Shown one piece after another: positions 41,836 to 53,185 of a stretch of 64,000 nt of DNA (its first letter is position 1; each line of letters starts with the position of its first letter). The notes under the pieces are model-generated. The model ran no database searches and was not told where the DNA came from. It saw nothing but the letters and a program-made list of their open reading frames with translations. Both the position numbers and the translations under genes were made by a program. The DNA lies in assembly GCA_009767595.1 (NCBI GenBank), contig VSDK01027962.1, positions 321,024 to 385,023 on the forward strand. The letters are read 5' to 3'. The stretch comes from Symbiodinium kawagutii (lineage: Eukaryota > Sar > Dinophyceae > Suessiales > Symbiodiniaceae).

Positions 41836-42428
41836 ATGTTTGGTCTTGTGTTTCATTTCGCGATGAAGCTCGGGGAAACTCCATGAGAGAATGATTCCAG
41901 CTCTATCTCTAGCCGATCCATGAGCAGGCAGCTTCGCCATATCCGTGGATGTCCATGGCCTGTCTCGGCCAGGTCAGTGTGTGTCCCTGGCCCATTTGGC
42001 ACGTCCTGGCAGTCACTTGTCATCAACTATGGTTGGGTAAGTCATGGTAGAGTTACCCATCAACAATCCAGTGCAACACGGATGGTCATAGCATGTCATA
42101 GCTGGGTCGAGCAGACTGTAGTTTTTTGTACGTGCACTCAGATGCTTGCTATGATTTGTGTCACCTAATCATCGCAAGTTTCCTCGAGAGGAGGACTCCA
42201 GCGAGAATGTTTGAGACTAATCAACCTGTATTTCTCTAGCAGTTTGCACCCATGGTTTGCCCTGTGCTTTAGCTGCCACTATCCATAAGAGTCGGTGCCA
42301 ATATGTGCCAATGATGCCTTGGTTGAACAAGTGGCGGCTTTCAGTCGGTTGGTGTTTGGCCAATGCTGCTTTCAATCATCCAAAAGAAAATGATGATCAT
42401 GTAAGTGGGAGCCCTGAACATTTCTTAG

Positions 42429-42523
42429 CCGATTGCCATACATTACAAAATGCAGAGGAAGTAGATCCATCAATCATGCTGCCCAAACTTGGTGGAACAC
42501 CTCCACCATCAGGTCCAGCAAAG
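42429..42523 (+). CDS. possible exon, unknown protein
   Basis: Between ATTTCTTAG and GTGTTC. It encodes DCHTLQNAEEVDPSIMLPKL then GGTPPPSGPAK. Less GC-rich than most islands. Confidence 0.4.
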
Positions 42524-42656
42524 GTGTTCACAAATAGTTATTTGGCTGCTGGGTTCAAACTATTTTTGCCCTCATATTTGGGATGATTGGTTGGTTCACT
42601 GCTGTTTTCAGAGGGGTGGTTCTGGGGCTCAATGTGACCATGTTTGGAGTAGAGAC

Positions 42657-42710
<54 letters not shown>

Positions 42711-42711
42711 G
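42657..42711. repeat. (CAT)n trinucleotide repeat
   Basis: About 18 CAT triplets. Confidence 0.95.
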
Positions 42712-42800
42712 ATCACTAGTATTGTTGGCTATCACCCCATTTGGTTTACCACTAAGTAACCACGGTGGTCGATCATCCTAATCCTCTGAGGTCTTTTCAG

Positions 42801-42890
42801 ACATGAACAAGGGCGAGTGGTTCTGGGGTGGCGATCGAAAGTACTTCCGTGGCTTCAGCGACTGGAACTTGCGCCGGGATGAGTGGCTTG
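42801..42890 (+). CDS. exon, Trp/Asp/Arg-rich, unknown protein
   Basis: Between TCTTTTCAG and GTATGG. It encodes MNKGEWFWGGDRKYFRGFSD then WNLRRDEWL. The polypyrimidine acceptor and the aromatic composition are strong evidence for coding sequence. Family unknown. Confidence 0.6.
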
Positions 42891-42959
42891 GTATGGTGGT
42901 TGGTGGCTGGTGGCTGGAGTTCAGGGATATGTACATGATTACATGTATATCTAGATGTA

Positions 42960-43070
42960 TCTTATTTTATTTTATCTGATCTTTTCTTTTCTTGTCTATC
43001 TTTATCTTATCTTATCTTATCTTATCTTATCTTTTCATATCTTATCTTTTCATATCTTATCTGTTCATAT

Positions 43071-43101
<31 letters not shown>

Positions 43102-43125
43102 TATCTTGTCTTATCTACCTCATGT
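42960..43125. repeat. (TTATC)n pentanucleotide repeat
   Basis: A decayed left part (TTTTATCTGATC) becomes nearly pure CTTAT units at about 43005-43115. The poly-Leu/Ser/Tyr frame across it is an artefact. Confidence 0.95.
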
Positions 43126-44036
43126 GTCGCTTTCTTACCTTTCCTATCTATCTAGTCTAGCTACATCCATACCTGCATTTGATTAACTGGCACAGCTAAA
43201 TTCAAAAAAAAAGCCGACAAACTGCAGGGTAGAATCGCAGCATGGGCATGACCATGCATGTAGTCAAGTGAAAGGAATTCCCAACATGGTATGTAGGAGT
43301 GTGGGCATGTCTCAACGTATCACGGTATTTCGGCCACATGAAACGATTAACACATACATCACATAACAATACATCATATCATCACATACTTGCAATTGGA
43401 CTTGTATTTTTGCCTTGTTTTGATGCATCAAACCTGAATCACCGTCTCCACAGGCCATGCTGAATGTCACTTGGGGCGCCTTCGGTAACAAAAAGGCACA
43501 ACACAACACGCAAGGGTGATGACATGTGTCATTGTGCCATGGCAATGAAATTAAAACGTGCAATTATATGTGTGCATCATGAAGGATGTGAGAGGGTAAC
43601 GGATGTGGATTGTACACATTCAAATTACAAGACAAAGACACCGGGTTCCTTGCTGGAATGCACCCAAAATGGACATAATAATTTGACAAATCTTCATCCA
43701 AATGAATGCAACCAATCACAGCAGACCCGACACTGCGGTTGCTGGTGTGCGTTTTGAAGTCGGTGTTTGAGTGGAAGAGGGCATTGAGAGCTGGAAAGTA
43801 AGCCACGCACAAACGGTCGGCCACACAGCGGGTAATTCCCCATTGTTCATTGCTGTTTGGAGAAACCTCATGACTCTATGGAGTAATTTCCATGCTGATT
43901 TCTGGGGCCCTAGAGCTTGGACCGCTGTCATTTTCTGTGGCTGGGGTAGCTGGTGGATCCCCATGAGGTTTTGATCACGCCATCCACAGGACCTGGCCGG
44001 GTCCCAGGTTGAGTCCCTTGATCTCTTCACCTGCAG
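43126..44036. other. non-coding stretch, one weak Trp-rich open segment
   Basis: Around 43840-43975 the plus strand is open as a Trp-rich peptide (AVWRNLMTLWSNFHADFWGP), but both strands are open and I see no good splice pair. Otherwise nothing. Confidence 0.35.
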
Positions 44037-44176
44037 CCTTGGACTTCCTCAGCGCAGACTGGCGAAAGGACCTGATGGCAAAGGCGCGACCGCAGCGGCC
44101 CATGGCAACTCCCGAGGTGGCAATGCGTGGTTGGAACATGGTCAGGCAATGCCACGAGGCTGTGATCAAGCTGCAT
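44037..44176 (+). CDS. exon, unknown helical protein
   Basis: Between CACCTGCAG and GTAGCT. It encodes LDFLSADWRKDLMAKARPQR, PMATPEVAMRGWNMVRQCHE and AVIKLH. Strong coding composition. Family unknown. Confidence 0.6.
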
Positions 44177-44506
44177 GTAGCTTCAGCACACGCGCGATGG
44201 CGCACATCTTTGGCATGTGATGACTGCATTCACGAAAAGTATTGTAAGATCACGGAACTCGAATCTTGAAGTCAAAATTTGCGGCTTAATCATGTTTGAT
44301 CAATCCAGGTTGCAACAATTAGATCAGTTTTTTTTCATGTTTTTTCTTACGTTATGAAGTCATGCTCTTTGAGTCGAGCAGCTAGTTGTCACACTCTTAT
44401 GGTAACTGAGCTTATCTCAGTACGTCATACTCCAGTTGCTGGTCAACCCTTTAGTCCTTGAGTTGTACCATGTTGGACCCCCAACTTCTTGGGTCCCACT
44501 GGCCAG

Positions 44507-44570
44507 CTGTGGAGGTAGAGGCGCTGAAGAAGCTGGACCATCCCAGCTACATTCAGGCGCCGGATCGACG
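44507..44570 (+). CDS. short exon, resembles a kinase alpha-C segment
   Basis: Between GGCCAG and GTGATC. It encodes VEVEALKKLDHPSYIQAPDR. E-V-x-x-L-K-x-L-D-H-P matches the alpha-C and subdomain IV start of CAMK-type kinases, but 64 bp is too little to name the gene, and no other kinase exon was seen nearby. Confidence 0.4.
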
Positions 44571-44966
44571 GTGATCCCCGGTCCTGAAAAATGCTTGGAT
44601 CGACCGATATCCCCAACAGTTCGACTACATTGGTCATGGGGTTCACTAGGGGTATCTAGGGGGTATAGGATATTGACCTACGGCCATGTGGATCTTTGTT
44701 GTCCTGGAGTGTGGGCCAACGGCTGTGCCCTTTAGCTTGTTAACCATCCAACCATTTGTTTGGACATCAAGATTGCCGAGAACCAATACACTCAGGGGGT
44801 GAAGATCCCAAATAGCAGGTGACGATGGTCTACTGCTGTCAACCAAACGGTAGAGTCTATAGAGGTTGCGTCTTCGATGCCAGACACGGAAGATCAGCTT
44901 AATTTCTGGGCGAAGCAAACGATGGATTATCGTGTTTGTGATTTTCTGTGCGGTTGTTCATAGCTT

Positions 44967-44967
44967 T

Positions 44968-45007
<40 letters not shown>

Positions 45008-45011
45008 CGTC
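44967..45011. repeat. (TTG)n trinucleotide repeat
   Basis: About 14 TTG triplets. Confidence 0.95.
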
Positions 45012-45087
45012 GTTTTTCGCTTTCTGCAAGGATGTGTGACCGAAGCGGTTGGGGGCACATGTATTGGCCAACCGTTGCCTGCTGCAG

Positions 45088-45161
45088 ACCTTGCAGAGCT
45101 GGCTCCGGCGGAGGGAGGAGGCTTTGGGACAGCTGAGGTCCGGGGCAAGGGAACAGCGCGG
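45088..45161 (+). CDS. exon, coiled-coil-like
   Basis: Between GCCTGCTGCAG and GTGGGG. It encodes TLQSWLRRREEALGQLRSGA then REQR. Two other frames are also open, so the reading is by composition only. Confidence 0.4.
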
Positions 45162-45413
45162 GTGGGGAAATTCAACAATTCAACATAGATTTTCACCAAG
45201 CTAATATGCCGATGACATCCTATGACCTACTTTGATGTGCATGACCATTTGTGACGTTTTGGTTTGATTTACACTTCTAGTACGAAATCCACTGGTTTGA
45301 GGAACGCTACTGGCCGGACATATTCCACGATGTTGAAGGATACGCCTAGATAGGCCCCGGATGTGGGTTTCAACGTTCTGATGTTGCGTAGGCACCAAAC
45401 AGTCCAGAAATAG

Positions 45414-46496
45414 CTGACTTGTTGGTTGGAAAAGGCACAAGGTATTGGAAAGCAAACCATCAAGCTCCTGGAAGGGGATGAGCACATGATTGCGTCACTC
45501 TGTCGCCGTGCCACTTCGGCCTTCTTTGCCAATCGGCCCTTGCTCACTCACCGCTTCACTTCCCGTGATCGCCGGCTTTCCCTGTTCACTACTTTGGTCA
45601 CAGCTTCCATCCGTTGGTCTCTGGGCGTTGTGTCTGTCAAACAAAGCAACCTGACTTCCTTGAGAGTGCATTTCGTTACCCTTCTGACATGGATGTTGGG
45701 GGGCCGTGCTCACAACTCGTGGTTTGCTGTTGAGTGCTTGCAAGCCCTTCGCCATGCCGTCAAGTTGTGGGGTCGTACTTTCGCAGAACCATGGGACACG
45801 CTACTTGCTCGCATGGTGTGGCGGTGGGTCGGTCATGTCCTTCGAATGCCACAAACAACTTTGGTTCGCTCCGTACTCCTCGACCTCCAAAGCACCGCAA
45901 GCCTCACTAGTGGTCTGCGTCGAAAACGAACTGGCCCTAATAACAGTGGCCACCGAAATGTCCTTCGGCACATGCGCCACCATGGCATATCGGTCCAGGA
46001 TGCTTGTGACAGAAACAAGTGGCACACATTGGAGCTGGAGTGGCTACGCTCTCATGGGCTTCCTGTTCTGGAGCAACCAGCCCAGGTCTTCGCAGTACCC
46101 GATGACTTGTACATGTGGCGGAAGAAATGTTTGCAAGGCTCTTTTCATGGCCAGCAGGTCTTTGTGATCACTGTCCTGCCTTCGGACAGCTTTGCTGTTC
46201 TCGAACTGGATCGCCGTGAGGGTTGGCGTTGCCATGTTCACAAGCCTGATCGTTTCAGTGCTGTGTCGATGACTCAAGCACTTGAAGATACGCAATGGCT
46301 TGCCCTGTCGACCTTTCACGTCCGCTTGCTGCTTTTCGCACCGCTGCCAGAAGACCCATGGATTGAACAAGTGCTGAGTGAGGCCCCTTTCCCGTCCGAT
46401 TCTTTGTACAAACGCAGAGTAGTTCTTGAAATGTCTCGGCTGCCAGAGTGCTGGGTTGGAGAGATGACGCAGCTTGTCGAAGACCTCAGCTGCTGA
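45414..46496 (+). pseudogene. truncated LINE remnant: C-terminal part of a reverse-transcriptase ORF of another lineage
   Basis: About 360 codons are open from a stop at 45411 to TGA at 46494-46496 (first ATG at 45486). Recognisable LINE features are RWSLGVVSVKQSNLTSLRV, MVWRWVGHVLRMP (the W-x-G-H-V-x-R-M signature after the RT thumb) and RKRTGPNNSGHRNVLRH. The RT catalytic core and endonuclease are missing, so this is a 5'-truncated copy. A run of ten A at 46566-46575 may be its tail. It differs clearly from the complete LINE, which lacks the GHV-x-R-M segment. Confidence 0.75.
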
Positions 46497-46575
46497 TGCT
46501 TTCAATCCGACCCTGGTGGCCTTTGCTCGCCCTTAGCCCAGCTAACCTCCTTGAGAAGGCGATGGAAAAAAAAAA

Positions 46576-47213
46576 TTGGAAAGTGAAGCTATGTGCAGCT
46601 ATGTTAATGTTATGATGAAATTTGCCAATTACTTAGCCATTTATTACGCAAGATCAGCGCATTATTTGACCAAATGGCATCAGAAGGCCGGTCAATGTAA
46701 CTTCCTTGCCCGCTCAATGTCCTTGACTCTGTATGGTGATGGCCAGTCCCAGGTGATGAGCTAGTGCTGGTGGTTCTTCCTATAGGATTGGCTTACCAAA
46801 GTGATGGCCATTTACCATTGGTTGGTGGTTTTAAGCATTTTTTTATTTTCTCTAGCAACTTTTAACAAATGGTTGATTGACAAATACTTTTCATAGGGGT
46901 TGCAACCACTAACCAGTTCTAGTGGTTTGCCAGTATTTGTTTCCCGGTCGACCAAGTGGTTGAGTGATGAAACCATGCCCACAATCGGCACCGGACGTTT
47001 TCTATGCTTGGTGATGACCAGCATCATCACCTGTTTGGACCATGAATGGCCGTACCCTCCAGCAAATCACACTGAAAGCCAATAATCACCAGTATTATCA
47101 CCATTTATCACCATATATCACGATTTTTTATAGGTAAATCACCATAATTTATAGGTACATTTTCAAATTCAAAATGCTTAGTTTACCTCACTTGGCTCGG
47201 CTTGTCGCTCCAG
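46576..47213. other. non-coding stretch
   Basis: AT-rich with TTAACCAT-like words; near 47090 three diverged ATCACCA(T/G)TATC units. No gene seen. Confidence 0.5.
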
Positions 47214-47349
47214 GCCTATTGCGACCAGCATGGTCCAAGCAGCCTCTGCGCTCGCCGCGCGCGCGCAGGAGCGGCAACTGAAGACGCGCTTGGCCTATGT
47301 GGTTCGGGCTGCCCAGTCCTCGGGTGGATCAGTGTGGCAGATGTTGAGG
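47214..47349 (+). CDS. exon of the glycosyltransferase-like gene, N-terminal helix region
   Basis: Between CGCTCCAG and GTTCTC, 136 nt (phase 1 in, 0 out). It encodes MVQAASALAARAQERQLKTR then LAYVVRAAQSSGGSVWQMLR. The donor GTTCTC is the left end of a family 1 foldback element. Confidence 0.55.
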
Positions 47350-47452
47350 GTTCTCAAGCCATGGGGTACCCCAAAGCTGTTTGGTTGATCACTTTGAAGA
47401 GTCAATATTGGAGAAGGATGATTTGTGGGGTCCCCTATTTTAAGAAACGCCC
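47348..47452. mobile_element. foldback element, family 1, at the 5' end of an intron
   Basis: The left arm GGTTCTCAAGCCATGGGG pairs with the right arm CCCCTATTTTAAGAAACGCC. The interior has TTTGGTTG on the left and GGATGATTTG on the right. The predicted intron 47350-47665 starts at its second or third base. Confidence 0.7.
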
Positions 47453-47473
47453 ATATGTTGGACATTATGATTG

Positions 47474-47659
47474 TCACAGTGGGCTTCAATCCATCCATGA
47501 AATACAGTTGGAACCTCCCAAAGATCCAAAATCAACCACTAACTCGTAGTTAGAATGGCAGCTCCCATTCCTACTTTGCTGATTTGTAAATGCTTGGTTA
47601 CACATGGCTCATATCCCAATATACGGCACCCCATCTCCCCTCACAGTGGGCTTCAATCC
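47474..47659. repeat. 19-bp direct repeats flanking 148 bp inside one intron
   Basis: TCACAGTGGGCTTCAATCC occurs at 47474-47492 and 47641-47659, the second just before the acceptor CCCAG at 47665. It could be a target-site duplication around a small insertion or a local duplication. The 148-bp interior has no visible inverted repeats. Confidence 0.7.
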
Positions 47660-47665
47660 TCCCAG

Positions 47666-47821
47666 GTGCTGCTCTATGGCGACAGCTGGGCAGCCTTGCT
47701 GCACCGCATGGCCGCGCGTATGCGTCAGCTGGACCTGGATCATCCCCTGCTGGTCATCGCCATTGGCGCGGCAGCGCCGGTGTGCCGAGAGCTGAGCCGC
47801 CTGGAAAGCAACGAAGATCCG
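47666..47821 (+). CDS. exon: first strand of a nucleotide-diphospho-sugar transferase-like domain
   Basis: 52 codons between CTCCCAG and GTGGCT, phase 0 at both ends. It encodes VLLYGDSWAALLHRMAARMR, QLDLDHPLLVIAIGAAAPVC and RELSRLESNEDP. A strand, helix, then D-H-P-L-L-V-I-A strand matches the N-terminal part of this fold. If the donor is not used, the frame ends at a TGA at 47851. Confidence 0.5.
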
Positions 47822-47851
47822 GTGGCTGAACGCACTGCTTGCATCAGTTGA

Positions 47852-49752
47852 TGTTCCAAGCCCATCCAAGCCCTCAGTTCTTTAGAGTTTTTTTGAATGC
47901 TTCAGGTGGATATTTACCTGAGCGCTGATGTTTGTCCTTTTTTGGGCGGTTTTGTATCCCTCAGCAGATGGATGTGTACATGAGCAGTGATTGTTATCTT
48001 GTTGTTCTATGTGTTTTTTGTGAATGTCTAAGATTGGTATACATGAAAAGCATCAACTTTGATGATGAGATGTCGGCTCATTGAGGGGAATCTACCGTCA
48101 ACGGTCCAAATTTGTTCGCTTTTACTACCATCCAAACCTCTTTGTCAACATCATGGAAACCAGTTTGGTACTTCCATTTTGTTTGACATTCCCCAAGTTC
48201 CAGAGGTTGGATACCCCGATGAAAGTGCGCCATAGACTTCATGCTTTCCTCTGTTTCCCTCGGGGGATGCATGTTAGGTGTTGTGCCGAATCCTTCCTAG
48301 CACCTGCAACCTGTAGCATCCAGGCGAGGACACACTAAACATGTGTGCTTGTTTATTTTTTCATGTTGCGCCCCGAACATACCCAGTACTGTATATAGAT
48401 ACAGGCATTCTCGTGTGGACTTGGGTTGGTCGTCATCCACGATTCGCAATGAGAACCCCAATACGAATCAGAGACTTGACAATCAGACTTCACCAACGGG
48501 TATCTTGACATTGCTCTCCTGGCAACATGGAGCTCACGCACGGTGTACTGTAACGTCTCTGTTGAGGGCATTGTGTGCTACCAAAACCCTGGCCTTTCAG
48601 TGTCTACCGAACTTGAACCCCGGACGGACCCACGGACCTTGTCAGTCCCCTTCAAGTTCGTCATCATCATGATGATCCTAATGGTCATAGATTATCATAG
48701 ATGATCAGATTTGTTGATACCAATCTGGTTCCCAATCCTGAGACATCCCGGGACCCTTCAGAGGTGACCGCTGCTATGGCAGCGACTGAGGTGGTCCGGA
48801 TGTGATTTGCTGGGTTCCTGCCACTTGATTGGCGCAAAGTCGCAGGGTTTCTCCTGGTTTTGCTTGGCTACAGGGTGGTGCCCTCGGCAGATCTTGTCAG
48901 TTGACGATTTTTTGGTGGTGGCTTTGGTTTTTGTGTGGGGCCGGCCAGGGCTCTCCCAGTTTGTCCAGGCTTGCTGGCAGAATGAGTGTTCACCCAAACA
49001 GCAGGGAGAGGTGACACGAGTTTTTTGACCACTACTCAAAGGGACACAGCACTCGGTTCAAGTGCAGGAGGATGCCGTTCTAGTTGGCTGCCAGGCAGAT
49101 CCTAAATCGTCAACTGGCATCTTTTTATTCCCTTTTTAAGATGTGGGTGGCACAGAGTCATTACCATGGGTCATCAAAATCTACAAAAAGCCAAGTTTTC
49201 CTTTGCAAAATACAGGCTGCAGCCTTCAAGATGTCCCAGTGGCGGGCGCTGTCAAAAAACCTATAGGATAGGCGGTTGCAACTTATAGAAATGGCGGTTG
49301 TTGTGGGGGCCAGGTATCAATATAGTGTGTGGATGTTTGCATCGTGCATACGCTGCCAGCATCATCAAGTGTAACAGGATTCTTGGGTGATCAGTGACCA
49401 ATAACTTTGTAATTAAATCGAAAACATCCGAAACCACAAATTACGGGGACGGGACGCTGGTTTGTATTTGCAGGTTGCTTGATATCATTATGAATCCATT
49501 GCTTGTTGATCAGTGGCCAATATTTTTGTATATTCTTTCTACTGCAGTTAGTTGATCTATTGCTTGGAGATTCTTTCTACTAGTAATATCTATTGCTGTT
49601 TAATCTATTGCTTGTTGATCAGCGGCCAATCTATTGCTTGTTCGTTGGTTCAGTGTGAGAGCAGCTGCAGCTTAACTGATCCGACCAATCCAAGAGATCC
49701 GTTGGAGAGCGAACCCCGCGACCAGCACCGGTGACGCCACCACGACCCCCAG
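47852..49752. other. non-coding stretch
   Basis: Likely intron. I see no supported exon. TGCTTGTTGATCAG(T/C)GGCCAAT occurs near 49501 and 49611 as a local direct repeat. Confidence 0.45.
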
Positions 49753-49909
49753 GATACTGCTTCGCAAGTCCATCGCTTCACGGGGATCCAAGGTTTGCTC
49801 CACCTGGGCAACTTGGTCAGCAAACTCGTGGAACCCGCTAAAACCATCGGCTTGCCAATGATGACGGATCCCAAGAACTTGAACATGAACTTTCGGACAT
49901 CGTTCGGAC
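49753..49909 (+). CDS. possible exon, unknown protein
   Basis: After CCCCCAG the frame encodes DTASQVHRFTGIQGLLHLGN, LVSKLVEPAKTIGLPMMTDP and KNLNMNF. Composition is protein-like, but its relation to the glycosyltransferase exons is unclear and the 3' end is a guess. Confidence 0.4.
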
Positions 49910-50370
49910 GTCTTAGCTTTAACTTTTTTCTTGCAGATGACCTAGCAAGGACTCCAGGTGTGGTGCCGGCTGCTGCCGTGGTTGTGGAATGATCCATCTC
50001 AATGCTTCAATGTGACATAAAAAGCACAGATGTATGCATATGCTGGAAATATCCCCCCGCATTCATTTGAGGGATGTTCTACTGCCTCGGCATTGACCCT
50101 CAAACTACCCTGCCGTCTTTCGCAAATGATTGACCACACAGGAAATTCCAAATTGGCATTTACAAAGCACCTTGTTCATGCGCTCGCTCACCCATGGATG
50201 GTGAGTGGTTCTCGCGAATGCAAAGAAATTAATCTCCCACAGTGATGACTGGGGTGGTGCCAATGTGTGCCTGCCATGCACGCGCACATGGCTGGACTGA
50301 GGGAACCTGATGCACAGAGATAGAGAGACTGAGAGAGACCTGACAGTGCGTAGAGGCAGGGACCTATCAA

Positions 50371-50494
50371 TATATGGTTATTGGTCAATATTAACCAACC
50401 AATAGTGGAGGATAATGATCAACCAATAATAAGGAAAACAATGCTTAATGATAGAGGAACCAGGGGTACAGGGTTTTGACCCACTGCCACATAG
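50371..50494. mobile_element. foldback element, family 2
   Basis: The left end TATATGGTTATTGGTCAATA pairs imperfectly with the right end TTTTGACCCACTGCCACATA. The AT-rich interior contains CCAATAATAAGG. Related to the copies at 61194 and 63104. Confidence 0.5.
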
Positions 50495-50663
50495 ATGTCA
50501 TTTTTTTCGAAAAACATCAACTTATTGCTTACCGGTAGGGGCTTGGTATCTTATGTAGCTGGTATTTCTAAGTGCTCACATTCACACGGCCCCATGATGG
50601 CTGCAGGTATTGATGTGATCTACTTGGATATGGTGGCCTGGCTGCAATGGGGGCTCTTTTCAG

Positions 50664-50762
50664 AGCGCTGACCGGGCCATTCATGATGCCTGGTTTGACT
50701 TGGGCTCCTTGAGCTTCCTTGTCATGCGGTCATTGCGTCGGCGCTGGCAAGCGCCGTCATGG
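50664..50762 (+). CDS. exon of the glycosyltransferase-like gene
   Basis: 33 codons between GCTCTTTTCAG and GTGAGG, phase 0 at both ends. It encodes SADRAIHDAWFDLGSLSFLV then MRSLRRRWQAPSW. The G-S-x-x-F-x-x-M-x-x-x-R-R pattern resembles the helix before the DxD strand in GT77 enzymes. The splice sites are excellent. Confidence 0.55.
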
Positions 50763-51013
50763 GTGAGGGAAACATAGGGGAAGACAAGGAGACCCTACCC
50801 TGCAGCCCTTGCAATCCCTGCAAGTAAAGAGGTACCTCCAAGTACACAACTCTTGACCAGAGTTTGAGTGATTTATTTACCATCCATTAGACATGATCAG
50901 AAATAGTGAGCTGGCAGGGGTAGCTCATTGGGCTCGTGTTGACGAAATCCCACCCCGGCTGGGGATGCTGGGGATGGTTCAAAGTACATGGCAGCCGCTC
51001 AGTTGCGATTCAG

Positions 51014-51140
51014 GACACTTTCCTCTTGAGAGATCCGACCCAGCGCTTTGAAGTAGCGGCAGAGGGATGGGATGCCCTTTTCGCTCGTCATGGCGATGGC
51101 GATTGCGTGAACATCGGCATTTTCTACATCAAGGCATCCA
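51014..51140 (+). CDS. exon of the glycosyltransferase-like gene: DxD-adjacent and NIGIFY motifs
   Basis: After GCGATTCAG it encodes DTFLLRDPTQRFEVAAEGWD, ALFARHGDGDCVNIGIFYIK and AS, ending one base into a codon before GTCGTG. D-T-F-L-L-R-D-P is the C-terminal side of the metal-binding DxD motif. N-x-G-x-F-Y-x-K-A-S is the second conserved block of the family. Confidence 0.6.
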
Positions 51141-51379
51141 GTCGTGGGTCATTGGCCACCTCCACGCTTGGGAGCTTTGGTTTCATTCGTTCCGGCCCCA
51201 ACGGGCCGCCACATCAGGCAGACATGAATCAAGCTGTCAAGGAAAGGACAAGTCATCCCAAGCTGAGTGCCTTGACAAGATGCGTTTAGGACCTTTAGGA
51301 TGGACAAATGGATGGCAAAGGATGGCAATGGTTCATGATCTCATGATCTCAGCGTTAGTGTAGCATGACATCCCCGAGA

Positions 51380-53028
51380 TCTCAAGGGCTTGGTGCAGAG
51401 CTTTCATCAACCACTGGGGGGCACAGGAGACATGCCCCATAGAGCCCTACCGTGGCAATGTTGATTTATGTTGATGTACCATGTGTTCAAATTGCATAGT
51501 AATCAAATGCGCATCATTTGTGCTTCCGACGGTTTTCAATCATGACATTGTCCATCATGCCCATCGATTTGTTGCCGGTTTTCTCATTTTCCCACGGTTT
51601 TGCTATGGTTTTCCATGGCTTTCCTGGCAGAAGCCACAGTGGCACTGCTTGTTTCCCGCAGCACTGCAGGCTTCCGGGAGAACGGCTGTGTGGATGTCAC
51701 AGCAGCCTGGTGATCTCCGAGGGAGAAATGGGAAGAACAATATTGCCTTGATAATCTGGCGTATAGTGATATAGTTAGTGATAGTAGTAGTGATAATTAA
51801 TGGTATAGTGATTAGTTGTCAAGGTATAGTGATGGTGTATTATAATGGTATCATCATGGTATAATAACGGTATAACATGTTACTCTTTAACCAGGAGCCA
51901 AATATCAGCAAGAATATGAAGCCATAATAAGTACTGATAAAAATATTTTTTTTATTTTGTGGTGAGTGTTATTGTTATATATGTTTTAGCCATTGATTAA
52001 TATATGGTTCATAGTGGGGATTATAAGCTAAACATCTGGTTAACCGTGATTTTCTATGGCCAACTAATGGCTAAACATGTGGTTAACCATGGGAGGTAAC
52101 CAACAAGCAGAGCGGTTGAAATATTTCTGAGCCTTCCGCCTCAATGACTTTTGGGATGATGGGTTGATTGACAAATAGGCGCAACTCACCACCAACCCGA
52201 TATCAATGTGTCTTAGATCCCTATACTAGGTCTATAGCCATATTTAGTCTTGCGGGAAAAAGTGTGCACCCAGAAGATTGCCATTTGTTTTCGGCAGATT
52301 CACTTGAGACCTTTGCCTGTGCCCATCAAGCAAGTGACACTCAATTACTGGTGAATTAAGCAACGGCATGGCGCATGGTGATGATTGGGGCACGGGCGGA
52401 TGGGGTTCCGCAATGGAATGGGATGACTGAGTCTTGACCCGAGCCACATTGGAACACATTCATCACTTAAACTCGGTGCCAGAAATCAAGGAATACTCAC
52501 ATGCAAACGCATCCTTCTGCTCATATTTAGGGAGCCACCGCTCAGAAAGGGAGAAAGATATGCACGCAGTTATACGGGAGCATGGCCCATGCAAATCTAA
52601 GAATAATTCAGGGGCGGGCATATATTTTATAGAATGTACATCTTGACATCCGCGATTGGAAAACACTACATCCCGACTGATGGGACGTTGTTTTGCCATT
52701 GATGCATTTGCTCACTGTGCATATCGGAGAAAACCATACATAAAGCGCAATGTACAAGAGTAATTACCAGCTTCAAACTTCCAAGTCAGACAGCATTTGC
52801 AATGCAAATCTGTTTGTACACATGGTTCAGGTTTGATGGGAAATCCTGCGATTGTTGGGCGATGGATGCACTCCCCACAATGCAGTCAATGTACAGGCTT
52901 GACTTGCAAACTTGTATGTAGAAAAAACAAGCCTTTTTGCAAGTGTTACGTTTGGGATCGCAGTTGGGTTTTCACTTGTACCTACCCCAGGAACCTTTTT
53001 TTATTTTGATCAACAACCATTGGAGATT
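51380..53028. other. non-coding stretch
   Basis: AT-rich with TATAGTGAT repeats near 51770-51870. A Cys-rich open frame at about 52797-53000 and one at 52260-52360 have no clear splice sites and are not called. Confidence 0.4.
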
Positions 53029-53130
53029 GGCGTGCTTCCCAAAAAAGACATACCCCTAGATCATCCTTTCTTAGCCCCTTTCTAGTAGTAGACCAACCAT
53101 TCTTGGGGTTCCTTATCTTGACAAACCACC
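53029..53130. mobile_element. degenerate foldback element, family 1
   Basis: The left part ends CCCCTAGATCATCC. The right part starts CCAACCATTCTTGGGGTTCC and ends TTGACAAACCACC. Interior words and their order match the copy at 19081. It lies 55 bp before the next exon. Confidence 0.45.
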
Positions 53131-53185
53131 ATTTGCATCCAGAAGAATTTGAGGCTTTCGCAGTGCAGAATTCCCATCTTGTCAG

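Noticed and set aside
41281..41940. Long frames across N runs and TTG/GCA repeats (also at 54448-55092)
   Set aside because: They consist of homopolymeric residues and unknown bases; no supported coding content outside the short exon before the gap.
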